A stretch of DNA of 64,000 nt, from the NCBI GenBank assembly GCA_050633585.1, contig JBOEGT010000021.1, forward strand, positions 7,895 through 71,894, written 5' to 3'. Positions 18,090 through 27,181 of the stretch are shown here, piece after piece. Both the position numbers and the translations under genes were made by a program. The DNA comes from CALKZN01 sp050633585 (lineage in GTDB: Bacteria; Pseudomonadota; Gammaproteobacteria; Arenicellales; Arenicellaceae). Position 1 is the first letter of the stretch. The number at the start of each line of letters is the position of its first letter. Below the pieces are notes generated by a model that worked only from the letters and a program-made list of their open reading frames with translations, did not search any database and had not been told where the DNA came from.

Positions 18090-19142
18090 CTAAAGTGTGT
18101 TTTTTTCAGGCTCAGTGGCTTGGCTGAAGAGCTTTGCTCTAACCGTTTTGCGGTATTCGCTAGGTGATATAGAGCGTTGCTTCCTGAAAACTTTAGCGAA
18201 GTAACTTAAGTCATTGAAGCCGGTTCTTTCCGATATTTCCGCAATATTGAGATTGGAGTACTGCAATAAATCCTGAGCGGTATCGATGCGTATATTTTGT
18301 AAATATTGCATCGGCGACATTGCGGTCGCAGATAAAAACCGGCGAGTGAAATTTCGAGTGCTCATGTCGTGTTGATTCGCCAATTGTTGAGTGGTAATGG
18401 GTTCTGCTAGGTTATCTTTCATCCACAGTTGTGCTTGAAGAATAGATTCATCGGGATGGTTTTGATTCTTTTTGTCGATAAAACTCGTTTGATCATAGGC
18501 TCGCCGGATTTCATGTGAAAAGTGTCTTTCAATGTGTTGAGCAACGGGTATGCCATATACTCTTTGGATAAAATGAATCGTTAAATCCGCTAAAGAGTTA
18601 ATACTGGCGGCACAGTAAATAGGATCTGCTTCCGTAATGAAGTGTTGTCTTTTTAAGTGAATGTCAGGGTAGCGTTTTTTAAATTGATCAAAAAAATACC
18701 AATGTGTGGTTGCAGGCTTTTGATTGAGTAACCCTGTTTCGGCAATCAAACAGACGCCTGTCCCAACAGCGCATAATAGTGCGCCGTTTTCGTATTGATA
18801 TTGGAGCCACTCAATCAAGCCTTTTGATTGGTGTATCACTTTTTGTGGGTTTCGCCACAGAGCAGGGACATAAACTAAGTCAAAAATTTCTTGCTTGTCA
18901 TGTTCTTTTTCAGGATTTTTATTCGAGGTGTTGTCAGTTGAGTTAAATGTAATTTCTGGCATAAAACGTAGCCCGCCATGGGCCATCACAGGTGCCATGT
19001 CCTGCGCAATCAGAGTGGGTTTAATGGCTTTTAACCTTGAGTGCTGGGTTCGCGAATATTGAGCGGCGGCCGCCCACATTTCACTTGGCCATGTCATGCT
19101 AGTGGCCAGCATATGATTGATTAATACATAAGATATTTTCAT
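18090..19142 (-). CDS. GlxA-type AraC-family regulator with DJ-1/PfpI domain
   Basis: A 350-residue regulator with an N-terminal DJ-1/PfpI-like glutamine amidotransferase-fold domain (to about residue 200, including GALLCAVGTGVCLIAETGLL at the nucleophile elbow with a cysteine) and a C-terminal AraC double HTH (QLANQHDMSTRNFTRRF, then IAEISERTGFNDLSYFAKVFRK). This GlxA/CdhR family often senses quaternary amines such as carnitine or betaine. It is divergent from fabY by about 140 bp. Its target cannot be told here. Confidence 0.87.
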   Translation of the reverse strand: MKISYVLINHMLATSMTWPSEMWAAAAQYSRTQHSRLKAIKPTLIAQDMAPVMAHGGLRFMPEITFNSTDNTSNKNPEKEHDKQEIFDLVYVPALWRNPQKVIHQSKGLIEWLQYQYENGALLCAVGTGVCLIAETGLLNQKPATTHWYFFDQFKKRYPDIHLKRQHFITEADPIYCAASINSLADLTIHFIQRVYGIPVAQHIERHFSHEIRRAYDQTSFIDKKNQNHPDESILQAQLWMKDNLAEPITTQQLANQHDMSTRNFTRRFLSATAMSPMQYLQNIRIDTAQDLLQYSNLNIAEISERTGFNDLSYFAKVFRKQRSISPSEYRKTVRAKLFSQATEPEKNTL

Positions 19143-19284
19143 TAGGGCGATATAATACGATGTTTGTCCTAAATGTCTCTATATTTGTCTCTTTTATTTT
19201 AATTTAATTGCTTGTGGTCAATCTATAATGCTGGTCCATTAACGTATTTTGTCTTGAATTAATCACCCTAAATTTGACACGCTT

Positions 19285-21171
19285 ATGACACGAATCCCTC
19301 TAATAGTGAGTTTTGGTGGTGTGAACGCTGCTGGTCGCAGTTCATCACATCATGGTTATCGACGCATGATCATAGAGTCTTTGTCGGTAGAAGACCGGCA
19401 AGATGTATTCAGTGGCTTGGCACAGATGATGGGGCTAGTGACATTCCAAGATGGAGAGTATCAAGATGCAAGTGGGCGAGTGTTGAGCTTAGCTGACATT
19501 GATGCTGAGTTTAGTGAGCTAATACTGGAAGGTACGCTAATCCGTCATATTGAAGACACTTTTTTTGATCCCAGCAATGTTCCTGGGCATAACGATGTTG
19601 ATGTGAGTAGCGAGACGGATATTCGGTTTGAATTAGCAAAGCGCCATTTGCCAAGTACCTTGCCTGAGAATTGGCGTATCCATGAAGTAAGCGATCGACG
19701 TGTTCAAGTGGTGATTACGGATGGTTTCTCTGGCAAGGTGCAAACCTTTCGTAAAATGGCCGTATCAAGTGCTGGTCAATTGCCTACTGGTTTTGATCCG
19801 GCAGCAACGTATAACTCTCGTTATCACCCAAGGGGGCTAACACTGACTGTATTGGCCGCAGCTGACGCGATTAATGCATTGGGTGTGCCATGGGATAATG
19901 TTGTCGCTGCGATTTCACCTGACGAAATGGCCGTATATGCGAGTAGCCTTCTTGGTCAAATGGATGATAATGGCTTTGGTGGCGTACTGCAGTCGCGTTT
20001 GAAGTCTAAGCGTGTTTCATCCAAGCAATTAGCATTAGGGTTTAATTCAATGCCGGCGGATTTCATCAATGCTTATATTTCTGGAAGCGTGGGTGCGACA
20101 GGAAGTATGACCGGCGCATGCGCTAGCTTTTTGTACAACCTGCGCTTGGGGATGGATGATATTCGCTCTGGTCGTCGTCGTGTGGTGATTGTTGGTTGTA
20201 GTGAAGCACCAGTTACACCTGAGGTGATGGAAGGTTTTGATGCGATGAGTGCGCTGGGTCGCGATGATAATATTCACAAACTTGATCCGAATTCTACACG
20301 CTATGATGGCCGTAAAACCAGTCGACCTTTTGGTGAAAATGCGGGCTTTACCATTGCCGAGTCAGCTCAATATGTCATTTTGATGGATGATGCCTTGGCG
20401 GTGGAATTAGGGGCAGATATTCATGGTGCAATTGCAGATGTATTTGTGAATGCGGATGGCTTTAAAAAGTCTATTTCATCGCCGGGTCCTGGCAACTATA
20501 TCACGATGGCCAAAGCCGTGGCGGCGGCCAAGGCAATTGTTGGCGATGAAGGCATTCAACACCATAGTTTTGTACAAGCACATGGTTCTAGCACCCCACA
20601 AAACCGAGTGACCGAGTCCCAAATTTTAGACAAAGTGGCGGAAGCTTTTGAGATAGAAAATTGGCCAGTAAGCGGTGTGAAGTCGTATGTGGGGCACTCG
20701 TTGGCACCTGCAAGCGGAGATCAATTAATTGCGACGTTAGGCGTGTTTAAATATGGCGTTTTACCAGGGATCAAAACCATTGATAAAGTGGCAGATGATG
20801 TTATAGACGATAGGCTAAATATTGTGACGCAAGATGAAACATTAGAGTCCCCTTTAGTGGCCTTTTTAAACTCGAAAGGCTTTGGAGGGAATAATGCGAC
20901 GGCGGCTATTTTATCGCCATTAGCGATTGAGCCATTGCTAGCAGCCCGCTATTCTGAACAACAGCTTGAAGCCTATACGGCTAAGCGCGAAGAAACACGT
21001 CTTCGCACTAATGACTATGATACTTCTTTTAAACAAGGGGATTATCGTGTCATTTATGCCTTTGGTGAGAATTTGGTTGATGAAGCACAAATTCAAATCA
21101 CTGCAAAAGAAATAATGATCCCAGGTTACGATGCTGCCATTGATTTGCAGTTTGAAAATCCTTACGCATAG
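19285..21171 (+). CDS. fabY: beta-ketoacyl-ACP synthase, FabY-like
   Basis: A 628-residue thiolase-fold enzyme, longer than FabB/FabF and matching the FabY type described in Pseudomonas aeruginosa, which starts fatty-acid chains in place of FabH. The catalytic cysteine is C279 in TGSMTGACASFLYN; the two histidines are H433 (QAHGSSTPQNR) and H471 (SYVGHSLAP). The start at the ATG 19285 gives MTRIPLIVSFGGVNAAGR. A -10-like TATAAT lies at 19224-19229. The presence of FabY points to the Pseudomonadales/Oceanospirillales side of the gammaproteobacteria. Confidence 0.85.
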   Translation: MTRIPLIVSFGGVNAAGRSSSHHGYRRMIIESLSVEDRQDVFSGLAQMMGLVTFQDGEYQDASGRVLSLADIDAEFSELILEGTLIRHIEDTFFDPSNVPGHNDVDVSSETDIRFELAKRHLPSTLPENWRIHEVSDRRVQVVITDGFSGKVQTFRKMAVSSAGQLPTGFDPAATYNSRYHPRGLTLTVLAAADAINALGVPWDNVVAAISPDEMAVYASSLLGQMDDNGFGGVLQSRLKSKRVSSKQLALGFNSMPADFINAYISGSVGATGSMTGACASFLYNLRLGMDDIRSGRRRVVIVGCSEAPVTPEVMEGFDAMSALGRDDNIHKLDPNSTRYDGRKTSRPFGENAGFTIAESAQYVILMDDALAVELGADIHGAIADVFVNADGFKKSISSPGPGNYITMAKAVAAAKAIVGDEGIQHHSFVQAHGSSTPQNRVTESQILDKVAEAFEIENWPVSGVKSYVGHSLAPASGDQLIATLGVFKYGVLPGIKTIDKVADDVIDDRLNIVTQDETLESPLVAFLNSKGFGGNNATAAILSPLAIEPLLAARYSEQQLEAYTAKREETRLRTNDYDTSFKQGDYRVIYAFGENLVDEAQIQITAKEIMIPGYDAAIDLQFENPYA

Positions 21172-21228
21172 ACTTGCGATATCCATTAATAGTAAACTGA
21201 GTGATTAAACAATCCATTTGTTAGATAT

Positions 21229-21624
21229 ATGAAATACCCACAAAAAATTTCGCAAGCTATCGTGCGCTTTGGCCTGTTAATCGTTTTGCAATGCTGCGTA
21301 GTTTTTTCTGTGCAAGCCAATCAAGCTAATGTCGTTGATGTGAAAATTACCGCATTGGGGGATAATCGTTATCGCATTGACGCGACACTGAGACATGCGG
21401 ATACTGGTTGGAAACATTATGCCAATGCGTGGCAAGTGTTTGATCCATCAGGAAAGCTTCTCGGAGAGCGGGTCTTGCACCATCCACATGTGAATGAACA
21501 GCCCTTTACGCGTAGCGCAACCATCGTTATTCCCGCGAACGTTAAAAAAGTGACCATCCGAGCCAGAGATTCACTGCATGGTTTGAACGATAATGGGATG
21601 ACCGTGTTAGTGCCAAAAAAATGA
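21229..21624 (+). CDS. secreted protein of unknown function
   Basis: A 131-residue protein with an N-terminal signal peptide (hydrophobic FGLLIVLQCCVVFSVQA, likely cleaved after VQA). The rest is beta-rich, with RIDATLRHADTGWKHYANAWQVFDPSGKLL and a terminal TIRARDSLHGLNDNGMTVLVPK, suggestive of a small immunoglobulin-like periplasmic fold. I do not recognise the family. It follows fabY by 57 bp on the same strand and is closed by a strong terminator, but no functional link is evident. Confidence 0.75.
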   Translation: MKYPQKISQAIVRFGLLIVLQCCVVFSVQANQANVVDVKITALGDNRYRIDATLRHADTGWKHYANAWQVFDPSGKLLGERVLHHPHVNEQPFTRSATIVIPANVKKVTIRARDSLHGLNDNGMTVLVPKK

Positions 21625-21651
21625 TGACGTAATGTCATTTCCTGTACCCGC

Positions 21652-21680
21652 AAAAAAGCCTCTCAGTGAGAGGCTTTTTT
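21652..21680. terminator. bidirectional Rho-independent terminator
   Basis: AAAAAAGCCTCTCA pairs with TGAGAGGCTTTTTT over a tight loop. The A- and T-tracts on either side serve the + strand secreted-protein gene and the convergent NeuC-like gene. Confidence 0.85.
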
Positions 21681-21699
21681 GTTGCATGAAAAGTGATTT

Positions 21700-22851
21700 T
21701 TAATACGTAATCGTTTTTTGAATTTCCCACTGGCAAGTTGCTAGAACATCGGCAATGCGCTGCCCAGCGTTGCCGTCTCCATAAATCGCTTCTGACGGGT
21801 ACGCACCATTTTCAACTTGCTTTTGAATGGCGGCATGAATGGCATGTTGATCGTTATCCACATCAATGACATTCTGACCGCGTTCGCGCATATTTTGGCG
21901 TGTGCCAATATTAACAGATGGCGTGCCAATAAAGGCACCATCGCGGATTCCGCTACTGGAATTGCCAACAAGGCACGCGGTGTTTTTCATGAGTTTAATG
22001 TAAACATCAATCGGTAAGTTTTTAAAGTAGTGAAAATTTCCATTATCTTCATGCTCACGAAATTTTCGCATGCCGCGAGCAATGTCTTCAGAACCAGCGT
22101 CACCATTTGGCCATAATACGATAGCAGGTAGCCCTGTCTCTTTAATGGCGCGAAGAGAATTGAGGATTTGTTGCTCGCCCGCACCATACTCTGTAGTGAC
22201 AGGGTGTTGAGATAAAATAATGAATGAATTGTTGATATTGATTTTATCGCCAACGCCTTCAGTCATGATTGGCGACATATCGACATCGTCTAGGTTGTCA
22301 ATGATGTTGGCAACGAGGTCTAGTCTTGGGCAGCCGACGTTATGTATAGATTCGGGTAGTTCACCAAGTTTAATAATGCGTTCCACCGCATCATTGCATG
22401 CAGGGAAATGAATGTGCGCAAACTTAGTGATAGCATGGCGAATACTTTCGTCAATCGTTCCAGTGACTTCACCGCCCATAGTATGCGCTAGAGCAATGTT
22501 CATATAAGTTGTCGCAATGGTCGTTGCCATTGTTTCGAACCTATCACCAATCGTCACCACAATGTCGGGTTGTAATCTGTCAAAGGTGCTGGCCAACTCT
22601 ATTGTGCCAATGCCTGTGGATTTTGCCATTGTCAGAGGTGTTTCACCTTCCATTAGCATGTAGACACGGTCATCAATGTTGAAACCATCTTTTTCAATTA
22701 AGTCGACTACTTGTCCATAGCGATCGAGTAACGCCGATGAGGTGGCGACCACCTGAAGCGTTAGTTCTGGATGGTTGTCGATTGCCCGCATGGCGGATTT
22801 GATGCTGCTATAGTTGGCGCGCGAGCCAACAACGACACAAATTTTTCTCAT
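21700..22851 (-). CDS. NeuC-like UDP-GlcNAc 2-epimerase (hydrolysing)
   Basis: A 383-residue protein of the UDP-N-acetylglucosamine 2-epimerase family. The N-terminus MRKICVVVGSRANYSSIKSAM resembles NeuC/NnaA-type hydrolysing epimerases rather than WecB; the C-terminal half holds TACLVGNSSSGIRDGAFIGTPSVNIGTRQNMRE, the UDP-binding block. It would turn UDP-GlcNAc into ManNAc (or a related amino sugar) for nonulosonate synthesis. No neuB or neuA lies beside it. It is downstream of the TRAP operon on the same strand, separated by 143 bp that contain a hairpin, so it may be a separate unit. Confidence 0.82.
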   Translation of the reverse strand: MRKICVVVGSRANYSSIKSAMRAIDNHPELTLQVVATSSALLDRYGQVVDLIEKDGFNIDDRVYMLMEGETPLTMAKSTGIGTIELASTFDRLQPDIVVTIGDRFETMATTIATTYMNIALAHTMGGEVTGTIDESIRHAITKFAHIHFPACNDAVERIIKLGELPESIHNVGCPRLDLVANIIDNLDDVDMSPIMTEGVGDKININNSFIILSQHPVTTEYGAGEQQILNSLRAIKETGLPAIVLWPNGDAGSEDIARGMRKFREHEDNGNFHYFKNLPIDVYIKLMKNTACLVGNSSSGIRDGAFIGTPSVNIGTRQNMRERGQNVIDVDNDQHAIHAAIQKQVENGAYPSEAIYGDGNAGQRIADVLATCQWEIQKTITY

Positions 22852-22896
22852 GAATTTCGTCTAAATACTGTTTAAATCGTTCAAATCTATAGGTGA

Positions 22897-22927
22897 CTGA
22901 TGTCAGCGTCAGTATGACTGACATCAG
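22897..22927. repeat. 10-bp inverted repeat between dctM and neuC-like genes
   Basis: CTGATGTCAG (22897-22906) and CTGACATCAG (22918-22927) are perfect inverted copies around 11 bases. There is no T-tract, so it is not a classical terminator; it could be an operator upstream of the neuC-like gene or an mRNA-end stabiliser of the TRAP transcript. Confidence 0.5.
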
Positions 22928-22994
22928 CTGCCTATATTATCACTTTAAACAATTTTCTATCGATAAATTGCCTTTATCGATAAAGGTTTTATGC

Positions 22995-24338
22995 TTAATA
23001 ACCGAAGAGTTTTGGTAAAAATAGAACAATTTGAGGGGTATAGGCGATCACCACTACGGCGAGCACCGATACACCCGCAAAAGGTAAGGCTTTCGCGGTG
23101 ACTTCTTCGAGAGAGATATTTGATATGCCTGATGCGACAAATAAATTCTCTCCTAAAGGAGGTGTTGAAAAGCCAATTGATAATGTGCAAACCATGACGA
23201 TGCCAAAATGTGTAGGATCGATACCTAATGTATAAGCGACTGGTAGCAATACGGGGGTTAAAATCAGAATAGCTGCAAGAGTTTCCATAAACATGCCAAC
23301 GATTAATAGAAAGGCAATGATTAATAGCCATAATAAATAGAGGCTTTCCGTCAGGCTTAATAACCATTCTGCCGCTAAGGACGGAATTTGATTTTCGACT
23401 AATAAACGGCCAAAAGCAGTGGCTGTGAAAAGAATCAGAAGGATACGTCCTGATAGCCATGTTGTTGCTTCGAGAGAGTTGGTAAAGTCTTTCCAAGTCA
23501 GTTCTTTATGAATAAATATGCCAATCACTAAGGTATAAAAAATAGCGACGATAGCGGATTCTGTTGGCGTGAAAAAACCTGTGTAGATTCCGCCAAGGAT
23601 GACTAATGGCGCCAAAGTTGACCAAAACCCAGCTTTAAAAGCTGATGTTATTTCTGTCAGTGACCACCCTTCCGCTGTGCCTTTGTATCCATTACGCTTA
23701 CAGCGAATGTAATTCAGTATCAGCAGGCTGATTGAAATGACAAGCCCAGGAATGACGCCCGCAATAAATAGTTTTGGGATGGATACGCTATCAAAGTCTC
23801 CATGGGTGGCAATGGCTTCTGGAGGGATGGTCATACCCAACGCAGAAATGCCAAAGATAACCATCGGGATTGAGGGTGGAATGACAATGCCTAAGCCACC
23901 AGAAGAAGCAGTCACCGCCGAAGCGTAGCCTTTATCATAGCCTCTTTTAACCATGGCTGGAATCATCATCATACCAACTGCTGCAGTCGTGGCAGGTCCT
24001 GAGCCTGAGATGGCTCCAAAAAACATACAAGCTAATACAGTCGCCGCTGAAATGCCGCCGGTGACGGGGCCTGCAAAGCTCTCAGCAAGCTTGACCAGCC
24101 TTTTTGAGATGCCTGAAGCTTCCATTAGAGAACCTGCGAGTATAAATGCCGGCAGAGCCATTAAAGGGAAAGATCCAACGGAATTAAATGCTAACTGGAC
24201 AAGCTTTACTGGGTTTTGATCAAGATATAGGAAGGAGGCAAGAGCAGACACTCCAAGAGCGACAGTCACGGGTGCTCCGATGAAAAGCAGCCCAAGAAAA
24301 GTGCCGAATAAAATAAGGACAATAGTAGATTCAGTCAT
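22995..24338 (-). CDS. TRAP transporter large permease (DctM type)
   Basis: A 447-residue, 12-helix DctM-family permease. The first helices (IVLILFGTFLGLLFIGAPVTVALG) and the recurring GGLGIVIPPSIPMVIFG and FTPTESAIVAIFYTL signatures are those of the TRAP large subunit, which drives sodium-coupled solute import with DctQ and the periplasmic DctP. RBS GGAGAATAATC. It starts 2 bp after the dctQ stop. Substrate probably small organic acid or sulfonate: the nearby taurine-type genes make TauKLM a candidate name, but it is not shown. Confidence 0.92.
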   Translation of the reverse strand: MTESTIVLILFGTFLGLLFIGAPVTVALGVSALASFLYLDQNPVKLVQLAFNSVGSFPLMALPAFILAGSLMEASGISKRLVKLAESFAGPVTGGISAATVLACMFFGAISGSGPATTAAVGMMMIPAMVKRGYDKGYASAVTASSGGLGIVIPPSIPMVIFGISALGMTIPPEAIATHGDFDSVSIPKLFIAGVIPGLVISISLLILNYIRCKRNGYKGTAEGWSLTEITSAFKAGFWSTLAPLVILGGIYTGFFTPTESAIVAIFYTLVIGIFIHKELTWKDFTNSLEATTWLSGRILLILFTATAFGRLLVENQIPSLAAEWLLSLTESLYLLWLLIIAFLLIVGMFMETLAAILILTPVLLPVAYTLGIDPTHFGIVMVCTLSIGFSTPPLGENLFVASGISNISLEEVTAKALPFAGVSVLAVVVIAYTPQIVLFLPKLFGY

Positions 24339-24340
24339 GA

Positions 24341-24889
24341 TTATTCTCCTGTAGTCTTACTGTTATTTGATGATTGAGTTAACTCATCGAGTTCAATGGC
24401 ATCCGGGTCTTTAATGTCAATGCCTTTGACAAACTTGAGGTAGTTAACTTGAATGATGCGTATCGACATCAATGTAAAAGCGATCGGGAGAATAAGATAA
24501 ATGTAGCGCATGGGAACGCCTAATGTTTGTGACTTCCAGAATAAATTCATTTTGTAAAAAATAAATTGGTAGCTGATATATATGAAGTAAATATTGAATG
24601 CTAACCAGATAAGATCTGAGAGCAATTGGAAAAATGCTGTCAGCTTTTGTGGCATTAATTTGAATTGAAAAGTCACGCGATTATGTGCGGCTAGTTTTGC
24701 AGCATGGCTTGCGCCAAAGAAAACAAACCAGACAAATAAATACACAGAGAGTTCTTCTGTCCATGCAATTGAATAGCCAAAAAATTCGCGTGAAACAATT
24801 TGTGCAAAAAGTAGGCACACAAATACGACTAGGAGGAGTTGGCAAATATAGCTTTCTATATTTGCAAAAATTTTCTTTAATGCTCCCAT
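24341..24889 (-). CDS. TRAP transporter small permease (DctQ type)
   Basis: A 182-residue protein with four membrane segments (LLVVFVCLLFAQIVSREFFG, VYLFVWFVFFGASHAA, LIWLAFNIYFIYISYQFI, IYLILPIAFTLMSI). This topology and the sequence SREFFGYSIAWTEELSVYLFVWFVF define the TRAP small subunit. It precedes dctM by 2 bp and follows dctP after a terminator-like hairpin. GAGG lies upstream of the ATG. Confidence 0.92.
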   Translation of the reverse strand: MGALKKIFANIESYICQLLLVVFVCLLFAQIVSREFFGYSIAWTEELSVYLFVWFVFFGASHAAKLAAHNRVTFQFKLMPQKLTAFFQLLSDLIWLAFNIYFIYISYQFIFYKMNLFWKSQTLGVPMRYIYLILPIAFTLMSIRIIQVNYLKFVKGIDIKDPDAIELDELTQSSNNSKTTGE

Positions 24890-24955
24890 AGGAACCTCTT
24901 TAATGTGTTGAATAAAAGGCGGGCGCTTCAGAAATAAATGTAATGCAGAGGTAAA

Positions 24956-24996
24956 ACAAAAAAACTCCCCAACGAAATTTATTCAGTTGGGGAGCC
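24956..24996 (-). terminator. intergenic Rho-independent terminator after dctP
   Basis: Read leftward, CTCCCCAAC (24986-24994) pairs with GTTGGGGAG (24965-24973) around 12 bases, followed by a run of U from the A-tract at 24958-24964. Its place between the binding-protein gene and the permeases would give more dctP mRNA than dctQM. Confidence 0.75.
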
Positions 24997-25022
24997 GTGT
25001 TTATATAGGCTTGTACATCGAT

Positions 25023-26030
25023 TTATTTAATTTCTGCGCGACCTAATGATGTGAGAAGTGCGTTGATTTTCTCTTTGCCACCGACTTCTTTGTAGAACTT
25101 TGGCCATACTGCTTTTTGTGCTCTTGATGCCCATTCAGCTTCATCAGTCAGTGTGTCAAGTTGCATGCCGTATTTTGAAACGAGCTCTTTTTTGATTGTT
25201 TTTTCTTTCTCTTGCAACCAGTTAAGGCTGTAAGCAGTCGCTTCTTTACCAGCGTCAAGAATTGCTTTTTGTGTCGCCGCATCTTGTTTCTTGAAAAGGT
25301 CTTCTGAAATGATAAGAGGTTCAAGTAAGAACAAATAGCTTAGATCAGTGACGTATTTTTGTACTTCACCAAACTTCATGGCATAAATAGTTGTATATGG
25401 TGTGTCTTGCGCATCAACGACTTTTTGTTGAAGTGCGGTAAATGTCTCTGACCAAGCCATTGGCGTTGGATTAACCCCCCATGATTTGTAGGTGTCGATC
25501 ATGATTTCATTTTTTGGTACACGAACTACTAAGCCATTCAAATCAGCGATTTTTTGTACTGGGCGCTTAGAGTTTGATAGCACGCGAAAACCAGAGTACG
25601 TCCAAGCAACAATCCGAACATTAGCGTTTTTTACGGTTGTTTCAACTAATTCTTGACCAATTGAACCTTCAACCGTTTTTTGAGCTTGGTCAAGGTTCTC
25701 GAAAATATAAGGCAGTGATAAAATACCCAGTTGTGGGGAAAATGGAGATAGGTTGTTACTGGCAACAATTGATAATGGTAGGGTGTCTAGTGCTACATCA
25801 TTCACTGTCGCTTGTTCAGAGCCAAGTTGACCATTTAAAAATAGCTTTGATTTCAGTTTCCCGCCTGTTTTTTCAGTTAAAAGTTCGGCAAACTTTAAAC
25901 CCAGTGCTTCTTGTGCACTGCCGCCGCCATCACCAACGGCCATATTCCAAGTTGCTCCGATACTATTTGCTGAAGCAAATAAACCGACAGCTAAAAGCGC
26001 TGTTTTTGCGAAGTTCATTTTTGAGTTCAT
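25023..26030 (-). CDS. TRAP transporter solute-binding protein (DctP type)
   Basis: A 335-residue periplasmic protein with a Sec signal peptide (MNFAKTALLAVGLFASANSIGA). It contains SLPYIFENLDQAQKTVEG, NVRIVAWTYSGFRVLSNSKRPVQKIADLNGLVVRVPKNE with the conserved carboxylate-binding arginine (R in GLVVRVPKNE), and WAETFTALQQKVVDAQDTPYTTIYAMKF-like text, the DctP family pattern. The conserved arginine implies a carboxylate or sulfonate ligand. RBS AGGAAACAGAG precedes the ATG at 26030. It heads a leftward dctPQM operon. Confidence 0.92.
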   Translation of the reverse strand: MNSKMNFAKTALLAVGLFASANSIGATWNMAVGDGGGSAQEALGLKFAELLTEKTGGKLKSKLFLNGQLGSEQATVNDVALDTLPLSIVASNNLSPFSPQLGILSLPYIFENLDQAQKTVEGSIGQELVETTVKNANVRIVAWTYSGFRVLSNSKRPVQKIADLNGLVVRVPKNEIMIDTYKSWGVNPTPMAWSETFTALQQKVVDAQDTPYTTIYAMKFGEVQKYVTDLSYLFLLEPLIISEDLFKKQDAATQKAILDAGKEATAYSLNWLQEKEKTIKKELVSKYGMQLDTLTDEAEWASRAQKAVWPKFYKEVGGKEKINALLTSLGRAEIK

Positions 26031-26704
26031 GTCTCTGTTTCCTGCTTGTTTTTTTATATGTTTATAGATTGTTTGCGATAAGCCTTGAACGATTTGATTG
26101 AAATTTGAATACGTAAAACTTCATTGCTAGAAAAAAATGTCCTGAAAATGAGTGTTGAAAACCCTTTTCAAGACATAAATCACTATCAAAATTTGAGGAG
26201 GTTTTTACGCTGCAAACGGTCAAGGATGTCGCGCTTCAGCAGGGAAAATACGCTTATAAAAATGCGAATAAATCCGCCTGCTTAAATACACTCTGAAGAT
26301 AAAATAATTAAATGACAATCATTATTTTTACGCAAAAAGCAAGGGTTGTAAGATTTTTTTATTATTCTAAGTTTTTGATAAATATAATAATTTATTATTG
26401 TTCCATAAATTTTTTAGTTGTTTTTCTGGACTCATTAAATTATTTGGATTGGTACAATTAATGAATTTAAAATTTCATTGTATGCACTTTTTTGGTGCCA
26501 GAAATCTCATCTGGACTCATCGTATGTTCAGAATTGGTGCAGTGTGTGTTTGTTAAGCTATGATAAATTCTTTTCAAATAAAACCGGTTGTTGGTTAAGT
26601 GTTGTCAGGTGCTTTGGACAATGAAATATTGATTGGAATTGAACAAGCACTCCACATGTTAACGCTAAGCTAGTGATACAAATTCATAAATTAAGAGGCT
26701 TATT
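26031..26704. other. divergent regulatory region upstream of dctP and tauX-like genes
   Basis: This 674-bp region has no credible gene. It is AT-rich. On the right it holds a cluster of repeats: CTGGACTCAT at 26426-26435 and 26511-26520, and TTGGTRC elements near 26449, 26492 and 26534. Possible promoter for the rightward genes: TATGAT at 26559-26564, with TTGGTGCA over the -35 position. No convincing terminator or RNA gene was seen. Confidence 0.6.
26426..26540. promoter_or_regulatory. repeat cluster resembling MocR/TauR binding sites
   Basis: Two exact copies of CTGGACTCAT (26426, 26511) are each followed 22 bases later by ATTGGTRC (26448, 26533); a third TTGGTGC starts at 26492. The GGTRC cores start at 26451, 26494 and 26536, about four helical turns apart. 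The known TauR motif from alphaproteobacteria is, as I recall it, built on CTGGAC repeats. The last copy overlaps the expected -35 of the tauX-like promoter. Confidence 0.55.
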
Positions 26705-27088
26705 GTGTCTGAAGATAAACAGTATTTAGAGTTATTAGAACAGTTATTCATTGCGTTTAATGCAGGTGATTTAGATAAAGTGATGACGATGATTCATGAT
26801 GATTGTGTTTTTGAGGGAGCAGCAGGGCCTGAGGCGTGCGGTGTTCTCATTGAAGGTGCATCAGCCATGCGCGCGGCTTTTGAAGGTGTGTATAAAACAT
26901 TCCCGGATGTTCAATGGCGAGATTGTAAACATTTTTATGCCAATGGCCGTGGTGTATCCGAGTGGACATTTACGGGCACCAATGCTGAAGGCAAACGCAT
27001 AGAGTCGAATGGTGTTGATTTATTCACTTTCAAAGATGGCAAAGTGGTGTCTAAAAACGCTTTCCGTAAAGACCGACCTCTTTTTTAG
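26705..27088 (+). CDS. tauX: SnoaL/NTF2-like protein, probable taurine dehydrogenase small subunit
   Basis: A 127-residue alpha+beta barrel of the SnoaL/NTF2-like family: LEQLFIAFNAGDLDKVMTMIHDDCVFEG, FEGVYKTFPDVQWR, and WTFTGTNAEGKRIESNGVDLFTFKDGKVVSK. The start is GTG at 26705 with AAGAGG eight bases upstream. It sits directly before a DAO-type flavoprotein and close to taurine-type transport and TauR-like genes, the context of TauX, the small subunit of taurine dehydrogenase in Paracoccus and roseobacters. The assignment rests on context and family; NTF2-like folds alone are non-specific. Confidence 0.65.
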   Translation: MSEDKQYLELLEQLFIAFNAGDLDKVMTMIHDDCVFEGAAGPEACGVLIEGASAMRAAFEGVYKTFPDVQWRDCKHFYANGRGVSEWTFTGTNAEGKRIESNGVDLFTFKDGKVVSKNAFRKDRPLF

Positions 27089-27133
27089 TTGTTGATATTA
27101 ATGATGTGCTATTTAGTGCAAAAGTGTTTAATA

Positions 27134-27167
27134 ATAAGTTTCTTTAGCGCGGGCTAAAGAAACTTAT
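27134..27167 (+). repeat. perfect 15-bp hairpin between tauX and tauY-like genes
   Basis: Arms 27134-27148 and 27153-27167 are exact inverted complements around a four-base GCGG loop. There is no T-tract, so it is not a standard terminator. In an mRNA it would give a very stable stem just ahead of the ribosome site for the flavoprotein gene, and could tune the ratio of the two subunits or protect the tauX 3' end. Confidence 0.7.
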
Positions 27168-27181
27168 TTGACAGGATAAGT

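Noticed and set aside
21700..26030. Sialic acid uptake (SiaPQM) with NeuC
   Set aside because: TRAP and NeuC genes are neighbours, but no neuA, neuB or nan genes are present, and a hairpin separates them; taurine-type context is stronger.
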